A stretch of 34,797 nucleotides of DNA, from positions 1 to 34,797 of the IMG/VR virus record IMGVR_UViG_3300043568_002425; one strand, written 5' to 3'. Position numbers and translations under genes: made by a program. The stretch's first letter is position 1. Each line of letters opens with the position of its first letter. The notes beneath the pieces were generated by a model. That model was given only the letters and a program-made list of their open reading frames with translations. It was not told where the DNA came from and did not search any database. Of this stretch, positions 13,864 through 21,800 are shown one piece after another. Origin of the DNA: a virus.

Positions 13864-14950
13864 AATATGGGCCTGGCAACATGCGGTCAACTGTGCACAG
13901 GACTGGTTCATTGACCCACAGGACTGTGCTGATGTTAGCACAGTGTTGTCCCAGTCATTTCGTGTGGCTGCTGTGCCCGTGATGTTCAACAGGCCCAATG
14001 ATTTTGCCTACACGCCCGAGGCTGACTGTGTTGACCTGAGTCAATTTGATCTTGTGCTGTTGAGTGACATCGAGTATCGCCCACGAGAATGGATTGATCA
14101 ATGGATACAAGAAAACCGCATACAAAATTGGGCACTGCTGCAGGGTGGATATGACACCCAACAGCCAATGGACAGTACTAGGTGTGCATACCGTCCCTGG
14201 TGGATTTATCACAGAGACATCAAGTACAATACCTGGCAACCATTGGACGCCAACACACCAAGACCTCTTGTGTTTGATGTGTTGTTGGGCAGTCGCCGCC
14301 CCAACCGAGATTTTGTGATGCTGAGTCTGCAGCAACATCAGCTGCTGGACGCTAACCTAGTGACCTATCGAGATGTATTTGCCGGCAGTGTAGTAGATGA
14401 TCGCAGCCATCAGGTGAAATCACTGTTTCCCAATGTGCAGTTGCAATGGCCTTATGTTGGTGAGAACCTACAGCCTGAATGGGAAGTTGCAACACACATG
14501 ACCAGCAGTGTGAGTCAGCATGTGCCCTGGAACATTTATAAAAATTCTTGGTACTCTGTGGCAGCTGAGTCAGTGTGTGACGGGTCAATATTCTTCATGG
14601 CCGAAAAGATCAGCAAGCCCATGTTTGCTCAGAGACCGTTTTTGGTATTTGGTATCAAGGGCTTTTTGACTCAACTCAGACACCTGGGGTATCAAACGTT
14701 TGACAGTGTGATTGACGAAACCTACGATACTGTGGACAACAATCATGAAAGATGGAGTCTTGCATTTGACCAGTTGATCAAATTGCAAAATATTGATCCT
14801 GCAGAGGTATATGCAAAACTAAAGCCAGTGTTGCAACACAATCATGGCCACTTGCTGCAGACAGAATCACGTGCTCGTGCTGCGGTCAACGCACTACTGA
14901 CTCGGCACATTCCCACACAGTGCATTACACAAGACCAAAGTCTCGACTGA
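13847..14950 (+). CDS. Conserved phage protein, glycosyltransferase-like (GT10-like C-terminal half)
   Basis: 367 aa starting at a GTG codon (product begins MKFNIKIWAWQHAVNC) inside the preceding gene; no better start is seen. The N-terminal half has DLSQFDLVLLSDIEYRP and a YRPWWIYHRD segment. The C-terminal half has VFDVLLGSRRPNRDFV, WYSVAAESVCDGSIFFMAEKISKP and QRPFLVFGIKGFLTQLR, then HLGYQTFDSVIDETYDTV. The SEKI.KP..A..PF.VFG pattern recalls the donor-binding domain of GT10 fucosyltransferases and related viral proteins. A glycan-transferase role fits the cluster but is not proven. Its 3' end overlaps the convergent SGNH gene by 26 bases. Confidence 0.55.
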   Translation: MKFNIKIWAWQHAVNCAQDWFIDPQDCADVSTVLSQSFRVAAVPVMFNRPNDFAYTPEADCVDLSQFDLVLLSDIEYRPREWIDQWIQENRIQNWALLQGGYDTQQPMDSTRCAYRPWWIYHRDIKYNTWQPLDANTPRPLVFDVLLGSRRPNRDFVMLSLQQHQLLDANLVTYRDVFAGSVVDDRSHQVKSLFPNVQLQWPYVGENLQPEWEVATHMTSSVSQHVPWNIYKNSWYSVAAESVCDGSIFFMAEKISKPMFAQRPFLVFGIKGFLTQLRHLGYQTFDSVIDETYDTVDNNHERWSLAFDQLIKLQNIDPAEVYAKLKPVLQHNHGHLLQTESRARAAVNALLTRHIPTQCITQDQSLD

Positions 14951-15737
14951 TTCGTTGATAGTAATTGTCGGCAATGATTTCTTGGCCACGTGTGCCTGAA
15001 TGATAACCTGGATCTTCACCATCAAACGGATTGTTGCCACATATGGGCAGCACACTTTCAGGTTCGTTTGACATCACGTTGCGATCAGGCACAGCGGTGG
15101 AAATCACCTGTTGCCACTGTTTTTCGCCTAGGTCAGGATCAAACGGCCACAGCAGCACAGGCACAAACAAGAAGTTGATGCCTGCATGATACAGTTCAAA
15201 TATACCTGACTTGATGATCCACTCGTCTTGTTGCTTTTTCCACTCTGAGTCATAGATACCATCAACCCAGTGACGTATGGCAGTCTGTGCTGTTTTGGAT
15301 ATGAGACCAGATCTATAAGGATGATCAAAGTTTTCGGCCAAGGTATAGATAGTCTCACAGATCATGTTGTAGTTGTTGTTGCCGTAGTTGACATTGTTGA
15401 TACCAGCTGCACGATCATAGCCGTTCTTGAGAGTTCGGTCCTGCAAGTGTCGCTGCACGTCAGGGTTCCAGCCACTGGTGCTTTTTTTCCAATCAAACGG
15501 AGCAGCAGTGGCTGGTATTTCCATTCTGTCCCAGAACGTGGGCGTGACAATGGCAAAGTCTGGCTGTTGTCTAAGTATTTCGTCAATCTGCACACGCACT
15601 CCTCCGTTGCTGCAGCCTTGCCGTGCTAGATTTGTCAGGTCCCAGCCCAGCTGATTGGCCAATAATTCACTCCAGCTGGTGCCTGGCAGGCGTTGGCTTG
15701 TTGCAGAATAACTGCACCCTGCTACCATTAGTTTCAT
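14925..15737 (-). CDS. SGNH/GDSL-type hydrolase
   Basis: 270 aa, start MKLMVAGCSYSATSQ with AAGGAAA upstream, overlapping the PIG-L stop (ATGA). SGNH blocks: block I AGCSYS (nucleophile candidate Ser9), block II NLARQGCSNGGVR (the Gly at the oxyanion hole), block III-like VTPTFWDR, and block V near the C-terminus DPGYHSGTRGQEIIAD with the catalytic His about 20 residues before the end of the domain. Family members remove acyl groups from sugars or lipids. With the deacetylase and glycosyltransferases beside it, it probably edits acyl groups on a glycan. It has no signal peptide, so it is probably cytoplasmic. Confidence 0.75.
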   Translation of the reverse strand: MKLMVAGCSYSATSQRLPGTSWSELLANQLGWDLTNLARQGCSNGGVRVQIDEILRQQPDFAIVTPTFWDRMEIPATAAPFDWKKSTSGWNPDVQRHLQDRTLKNGYDRAAGINNVNYGNNNYNMICETIYTLAENFDHPYRSGLISKTAQTAIRHWVDGIYDSEWKKQQDEWIIKSGIFELYHAGINFLFVPVLLWPFDPDLGEKQWQQVISTAVPDRNVMSNEPESVLPICGNNPFDGEDPGYHSGTRGQEIIADNYYQRISRDFGLV

Positions 15738-16273
15738 GGGGCTATTTCCTTGTGTGGTTCTGTATAACTATTTTTGTGCTGAGTCAGATGAAAGCTGGAA
15801 ATGATTTCACCATGCAGTGGTAATTCAGTTAGACTGTATGTTTCTGCAGGTATTGACAATGTGACTGTGCCTTGATTGTGCGGAGCAAACGTGATCACAT
15901 TGTGATGATGTGTTACAGCGTCATGCACCAGCTTATGATGTATGTGTCCGTAGTCACCATGTTTGTCGTGTGTGAGCACTAGGTTATAGTCACGTGCTAG
16001 TTCCCAACATGCATGTTGTGCCTCTGCCTTATTCCAACGTGTGAGTTGATTTTGTTCATTGTCATGCCAGTGATCTTCAAAGCCCAAAAACACACATTCA
16101 ATACCACGCCGGTGCCAAAATGCAGCAAGTTCTGCACCACGTGGATCTTGTGGTGTGTAGGTTAGATATCCAATGGTCCAGTCCATTTCAATATGAGCAT
16201 GGATATAGCTGTAGGCAAAGATCACACAGTCATCAGGATGAGCTACCATGCACAGAGCTTTTATATTTGCCAT
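15734..16273 (-). CDS. PIG-L/LmbE-type N-acetylglucosaminyl deacetylase
   Basis: 179 aa, start MANIKALCMVAHPDD with GGAG 9 nt upstream, overlapping the end of the DUF6492 gene. The zinc motif AHPDD (residues 11-15) is intact, followed by WTIGYLTYTPQDPRGAELAAFWHRRGI, typical of the family's (T)..E...A....G segment, and THDKHGDYGHIHHKLVHDAV, where the family has its second histidine motif (HpDH..t). Members remove the acetyl group from N-acetylglucosamine-containing compounds. At 179 aa it is a little short for the family. It belongs to a three-gene coupled operon with a glycosyltransferase and an SGNH hydrolase. Confidence 0.82.
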   Translation of the reverse strand: MANIKALCMVAHPDDCVIFAYSYIHAHIEMDWTIGYLTYTPQDPRGAELAAFWHRRGIECVFLGFEDHWHDNEQNQLTRWNKAEAQHACWELARDYNLVLTHDKHGDYGHIHHKLVHDAVTHHHNVITFAPHNQGTVTLSIPAETYSLTELPLHGEIISSFHLTQHKNSYTEPHKEIAP

Positions 16274-17103
16274 GCTTGTGTTACTCCGTGATCAATCAAG
16301 AACATTTGATATTGTTGCTGTTGCTCAGAAGTCATCTTTACCCAGGCACCACGATGCACACTCACAGTAAGAGTGTTGGGATTTTTCATTTCAGCAAACT
16401 TGCGATCCCAGGCAGCAATTTCTGAATGACACACATTGACTATGCCACCTATGTGGTTGTGTTGGCTGTATAATACGTCAAGACTGCCTGCACCTTTCAC
16501 AATGTAGCCCGAATACAATATGAATTCTGTTACCATGCCTTGACTTTGAAACCAGGTGGGAAAATTTTGATGGGTGTATGCATACACATCTGCAATCATG
16601 GCACGTACAACGTCGTTGCTTACAAAGAATGGCACACCACCTGGACCTGCTTGTTTTTGCAAGTCAATGTTCCAGAGCTGGTTGACTATTTTTCGACTGG
16701 GTTCAAACACAGGAGACACATCTAGTTGTCCTATTTGCAACTGTGCTGATTGATTGAACAATTTGTCTAGTGTGAGTTCTCGAACAAATATAGTTTTAGC
16801 ATCTAGAATCATGCTGTAATGACCATAGCTGATGCTGGCAGTCATTAGCTTGAGTGCTTGTTGACTGACCCATCCATTGCTGTGCCATTGAGTGGAAAAA
16901 ACAGACCTAGGAGTAACAATCACACGATCGTGCAATTCTCCCCACCAACTTCCGTTGATCAACTGGGTGATATTGTCTTCGTCGTTGACCACAACGTAGA
17001 TGTTGCCTATGTCCAGTTGCTTGCAATAACGTGCAACACTTTCTGCTTGTGCCTGCAGAATCTTCAACTCGTCTCTAAATACCACAGTGATAACATCAAT
17101 CAT
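16261..17103 (-). CDS. DUF6492-like glycosyltransferase
   Basis: 280 aa from MIDVITVVFRDELKIL at 17103; a TTG ten codons upstream is the only earlier start. GT-A features: IGNIYVVVNDEDN, SNGWVSQQALKLMTASISYGHYSMILDAKTIF (DAKT in the DxD position, after the QQALKL helix), FFVSNDVVRAMI, and a C-terminal VCHSEIAAWDRKF, VSVHRGAWVKMTSEQ. The layout is that of DUF6492 proteins and parallels the plus-strand gene at 12985-13863. Expected to transfer a sugar in surface-glycan synthesis or modification. No Shine-Dalgarno is seen; a one-mismatch box (TACATA) lies 5 nt upstream. Confidence 0.72.
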   Translation of the reverse strand: MIDVITVVFRDELKILQAQAESVARYCKQLDIGNIYVVVNDEDNITQLINGSWWGELHDRVIVTPRSVFSTQWHSNGWVSQQALKLMTASISYGHYSMILDAKTIFVRELTLDKLFNQSAQLQIGQLDVSPVFEPSRKIVNQLWNIDLQKQAGPGGVPFFVSNDVVRAMIADVYAYTHQNFPTWFQSQGMVTEFILYSGYIVKGAGSLDVLYSQHNHIGGIVNVCHSEIAAWDRKFAEMKNPNTLTVSVHRGAWVKMTSEQQQQYQMFLIDHGVTQAWQI

Positions 17104-17129
17104 GTGTGTATGTATCAGACCTACAAATG

Positions 17130-17333
17130 TCAAGAAATTTTAGTTACGTTGCTGACCACACTGTCTGTGCCATACTGACCCTGCAACAAAAGTCTGGCCA
17201 TGGCAGGCGATTTGGCAAAAACAGCAACGTCAATGCTGCTAGAGTACATGGGATTTTTGACCTTGACCCGGGCCATGTACACATCAAATCCCGGCGCCAC
17301 ACCTTCTTTTAGTAAAAACTCATGTGCTCTCAT
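17130..17333 (-). CDS. Small MRAHEF protein, candidate packaged head protein
   Basis: 67 aa, start MRAHEFLLKEGVAPG overlapping the stop of the 508-aa gene (ATGA). Residues 8-10 are LKE, an (L/I)xE motif at the same place as IVE in the 508-aa protein and IAE in T4 internal proteins IPII/IPIII (which begin MKTYQEFIAEA, from memory). The remaining 57 residues form a small alpha/beta unit (FDVYMARVKVKNP, IDVAVFAKSPAMARLLLQGQYG). Function unknown. It is the last gene of the three-gene operon that begins with the 1467-aa protein. Confidence 0.65.
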   Translation of the reverse strand: MRAHEFLLKEGVAPGFDVYMARVKVKNPMYSSSIDVAVFAKSPAMARLLLQGQYGTDSVVSNVTKIS

Positions 17334-18856
17334 GTTCGGGCCAATACAAATGGTTGATCTGTGCCAATGAACTCAAGATAGTTGTTCAAGGCAGCTGGGT
17401 ATTTATCGGTGGGCAACAGTTCATATCCTTGTGCATGGCGCCGAATCATTGCTGTGTATGCACCGGATCTACCACCACCTGACTTGGCACTGAACGCTAG
17501 ATATGGTGGTTTATATTTTTTTGTATAGAGGTTGATGGCATTGATCACAGTGGCCATTACTCGACCTGCATCTCCCCGGCCAGTCATCTCATGTGTGCCG
17601 CCACGAGTAAATGCCACATCGGTTATTTCACCGTTGCCTGCTGGGGTAAACGATATGCCAATTTCTCTGCCGTCAGCATCTGTTGCTGCTGCATGAATCT
17701 CGCCCTGTGCCGCAAACTGTTGATCCCACTTCAGTGGAAATGCTGTGTCAAGATCGACTACTTCAGTTAGGTCTTCCGCTACACCTTGTTTACTTTCATT
17801 CATACCCTCTGCACCATATTGAGCAATTTTACCTGCTTTGTGCATGTTTTTTACTTGTTTGAATACTTTGTCTAAATCATCAGTAACACGGACTATCCAC
17901 CCTTGACTAGCAATATATTTGAATGGATCGCCAATGGGCACCTGCTTGATAGGTTTACTAGGATTTTCACTAAACCATTCACCTGTTGGTAATTGTCTGA
18001 AATCGCTAGCATCAAACACAGTCAAGTAAGTTTTACGACTACGCATTGCTGGCAAATCTTTTTGGTCAAAATAAACAATAGGTTGGCCGTTTTGCGTAAA
18101 CTCTACATAGCGTGTTTCATGTGCATTGCCTGTGGCGTATAGTGCTGTTCTACGTGGATCACCAGCAAACAATCCTTTGGTAGTGTTAGTTTTGAGATTT
18201 TTATTTTTCCAATAACTATCGTCACCTGTATCTAAACCACTCTGACTCCAATCATCTGTATGCTTGTATGCTTTGAGACTAGACGAAAAATCTGTGATAG
18301 GTTTAGAATCAATTCGTGTTACTGTTGCACCTTCTGCTAGACTCAGCTGACCTTGAGCCACTGCCACATAAGCAGGACCTGTATAGCCATCTGGATACTT
18401 GGCAAAGTGTTGTATAGTTCTATGCCACCCTTCTAACAATTCGTAGCCCTTGTCTGTTTTTATTAATAGCACTGGTTCTTTACGCACACCACCTTGTTGT
18501 TGTGCTAATGCTGCTTGAGTTGCGTGTCTTTCTTTGTCTCGTGGTACATCTAAGCCCATATCACTGTTTCCACCAGCACGACCTATCAATCGTTTAGTGG
18601 TCATTGGCTCAAACATATCCATAGTAAACTTCATGTCAGGAACAAGTTGCCATTTGGTGTTAGGAGTAAGTCCTGCCCCTTTTAATTTTTCCATTATGCC
18701 ATTTTTGAGTTCTGTGTCTGGCAAATTGCTAAAGTTGCCTTTGTTGGGTACTAACCAATCTTTAAGAACATACTCTGGGTAGTTAGGTAACAAACTCTTT
18801 ACATATTGCAACAGTCTATCTCTGTATTCGACAATGATGAATTCTTTTGCTCTCAT
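17330..18856 (-). CDS. Multidomain MRAKEF protein (ParB-like domain plus unknown domains), candidate packaged precursor
   Basis: 508 aa, start MRAKEFIIVEYRDRL with GGAG 7 nt upstream; TAATG overlap with the 1467-aa gene. Residues 8-10 (IVE) fit an (L/I)xE protease site. Residues about 60-190 resemble a ParB/sulfiredoxin-like domain (RKEPVLLIKTDKGYELLEGW, then HRTIQHF). Residues 190-350 (KAYKHTDDWSQSGLDTG, GLFAGDPRRTALYATGNAHE, RKTYLTVFDASDF, TGEWFSENP) have a weak ADP-ribosyltransferase-like look, unproven. A linker NESKQGVAEDLTEVV carries VAE and LTE. The last 120 residues (GRVMATVINAINLY, LAFSAKSGGGRSGAYTAMIR) form a domain with a faint acetyltransferase-like pattern. Reaction unknown. The layout suggests a precursor cut into at least two parts. 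Confidence 0.7.
   Translation of the reverse strand: MRAKEFIIVEYRDRLLQYVKSLLPNYPEYVLKDWLVPNKGNFSNLPDTELKNGIMEKLKGAGLTPNTKWQLVPDMKFTMDMFEPMTTKRLIGRAGGNSDMGLDVPRDKERHATQAALAQQQGGVRKEPVLLIKTDKGYELLEGWHRTIQHFAKYPDGYTGPAYVAVAQGQLSLAEGATVTRIDSKPITDFSSSLKAYKHTDDWSQSGLDTGDDSYWKNKNLKTNTTKGLFAGDPRRTALYATGNAHETRYVEFTQNGQPIVYFDQKDLPAMRSRKTYLTVFDASDFRQLPTGEWFSENPSKPIKQVPIGDPFKYIASQGWIVRVTDDLDKVFKQVKNMHKAGKIAQYGAEGMNESKQGVAEDLTEVVDLDTAFPLKWDQQFAAQGEIHAAATDADGREIGISFTPAGNGEITDVAFTRGGTHEMTGRGDAGRVMATVINAINLYTKKYKPPYLAFSAKSGGGRSGAYTAMIRRHAQGYELLPTDKYPAALNNYLEFIGTDQPFVLART
17774..17794 (-). repeat. Copy 1 of the SKQGVAE linker
   Basis: Encodes SKQGVAE in the 508-aa protein. It is nearly identical in DNA (third-position changes mainly) to 24967-24987 in the 765-aa protein. 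Marks a domain boundary with VAE, an (I/L/V)xE candidate cleavage motif. Confidence 0.6.
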
Positions 18857-21800
18857 TACGGCTCCATCACAGGAACAACCGCAACTTCAAGGCCGTCTTG
18901 ATATCCTGCACGGGCCAGCCAACCTGCTGCAACTCTGTTGGCATCTGCTTGTGCATTGCCGATTCCGCCGAAGGTGTGTAGTGTGTTGCCTTGACTGTCC
19001 TTGATTGCCCAGGTGCCTCTAAATGTTCCAGCAGCAGATTGCTGTGCTGCTTGTCGTTGTCGTTGCAGATCCAGGGTCGATCCAGGCACAAAGTTCTGCT
19101 CTACATCTGGCTCGATGTCAATGATGTCAGACCGCGGTCGCGGGGTGCTGGCGGCAAGACCTTGAATTGGGGTGTCAATTGGTGCGTATCTAAAGTCGTC
19201 TCTGCCACCGGCTTCGGGACTCATCAACCAGTCAGTGAATTCAGAGTCAGCTTGAGCCTGATCGGCAGCATAGAATGTGCCCACTGTTCTACCATCAGAA
19301 ATTTGATAGATTTTGTAGTTGCTGACTCCGGCTCGCTGTTCGGCTCGTTCTTGTCCTGTTGCACGATTTAATCTAAAATCAACTCGCTGTAGTCCATTGT
19401 CTGCCATCCATTGGCGAGCAACTGCATTGGCATCAGTATCGCTGTCTGCGTTGAATGTGCCCACAATTTCATTATTGGCTGTGCGTTGTATTTCGTATTT
19501 CTGATTTCCACTGCTGGGGATTGCAGTATATGCAGAGTCACCACTGCTCTTTTTGCCTTTGCGCTCCAGTTGTGCTTGTTTGATAAAACTCTTTAGTGCA
19601 GCCTTGGGCAATTCACCGGCAGCAAATTTAGCAAAATAACTCAAGGTATCATTCTGATCTTTGGGCTTGAGCACAGTGTACAGTTTCTTCAAGTACTCAT
19701 CACGATACTTTGCAGGATCCATGGCAGCATCCAGTGCCACCACAAATCTCATCAGAGTGGTTTCAATCTTGTCAAAATTGTCACCCAACCAATCACCACC
19801 GGGACTACGAAATTCAATATATCCATCCTTGGTGTTGATACTGGTAAATTTACTGGTTGTGCCGCTGTGTACAACTTTGCTGGCCAGCTCACCCAGACCT
19901 GTTTTCATTTTTTGCAACATGGCAGCAGCATCTTCGGGCCGTTGAGCAATTCGCTCTTTGATTATGCCCATGGCGCTGTTTGCATAGCTGTTGCCAAGTC
20001 GACCAAATTGATTCAGCACATACTCGTCGCCCAGCAACAGCGCCAGCTTGACATAGTCCAGTTTGTCATTGTCAAAGCCTGGCACACTCACATTGATGTG
20101 TAGGCCTGTTTTGGCAGCTTTACTGGTATAGCAGCCTCGTTGATCAGCCCAGGCCTTGACCTTGTTTAGATCACTGATCATTTCGTCAATGGGCAAGGGA
20201 GGGCTCACAAACTCCAGGCCTGCGTCATCGCTGTCACTGGGAATCAGGCTGCCGTCTGGCTCGACCACATAAGTGTTGGGCTCTCGTTTGCCACCATGGT
20301 AACTATCAGACCAGTTTACTTTGCGACCAATGGCCTCACGGAATTCATCAGCAACGGATTCAATACCAGCACCTTCATTGCTACCACTGCTCCAATATGG
20401 CCACATGATATTGTACTGACTTGAAACATCGCTCATTGAACGAATACCTTCACTGGCCAACCAATCATCTTCGTGATCTTCATCGTAATATTCTTCTTGT
20501 GCATCTTCCTGCGCATCATTCAGCCAGGGATCTAATCCATCAGCAATGACTTTTTCAGCAGCGTCCATGTAATCTTCGGGAGTCGCACCGCGAGTTTCTA
20601 ATGCTTCGGTTTCAGCTTCGTCCAGGCCCATGATTTCGGCAATTTGTGCTTCTTCCCAATTTTCTTTGCCGAATCTAAACACAATGGTAGTTTTGTAGGT
20701 TTCAAAATGCTCCATCCAGGCGTCACCCAGCCAAGTCTGATAATCTTCGCTCATGCTTTCACGCAGGCGTTGAATGTCTCTTCGACCGTTGAAGTCACCG
20801 TCAAAAAAGAACTGCGCTGCATCCTCAATGCTCATGACATTTTCGTCGGCGTCGTAGTCAGGTTCTTGTTCAGCGTCTTCCCCACCTTCGATACCGGGTA
20901 CAATCATCTCAAATTCCATGCCGGCCCTGGCGCCTGTTTGTGCTGCTAGTTTTTTTAGATTTGTGGGACTCATGTTGATTTCAAACAGGTCCTGTTCTTC
21001 AAACAGTGCAAATTCTTGTTGTAGATTTTCAATCAGATCACTGTGTACTGTGTCATGCTCAGCCAGGTGTTGCTTCAACACATTCATTTGTTCAATACCG
21101 CCACGACTCAACTGAAACCCATTCATTCTAGCTCGGTCAATACGAGTCTTTTGGCTGGGGTGAGTGCTGGTGGGTGATTGTGTCAGTAGATCAAACATTT
21201 GCAATTCTGCTTCGTTCTGGGCAATGAATTTGAACACTTCGGCCTTGTTGTAGCCCAGTGTCTTGCAGATGCGCACCGCAAACTCGTCTGCATCCAGTTC
21301 GCCTTGGCGATACAGTGCAGCCACTCGCAATTGAGTTTTGTAGTCTGCTGACTCGTCATCAGTGCCGGCACCATGTTCCAGGGCAATATGTCCCAGCTCA
21401 TGTGCTATGGTAAATGCCAAGGCAGCGTCCGGAGCATCCCAGAACACCGAAAGATCAATAGCAATCATTCGCGAAATTGCACTGGCCTGTGCATAATTGT
21501 CACTTGAGACCACACGAATGGTGGTGCCTTTCAACAGTGGCGCCCATTTAGGCCCTGCTGCTGCAATCAATCGGCGCATGATGTTTTGGCATCGTGTGGT
21601 GAGTTCTTGGTACCTGGGCGTCCATACTTTTTGAGCCTGCTCGGGATTGGATTTTCCTAACGCAGCAACATCCACAAATGGTCCTGCTTGTGCTACCCCT
21701 GGCACCGCTGTGGCCACTGCACCTGCACCAATGGCCTTGAGCACACCTCTGCGATCAATTTCTGACAAGTTAGTTTTCGTGGACTCACGCAGGTTAACAG

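Noticed and set aside
17104-17133. TTG start giving 10 extra residues on the DUF6492 protein
   Set aside because: The family core begins directly at MIDVITVV, and the upstream codons overlap the preceding gene's stop without a ribosome site.
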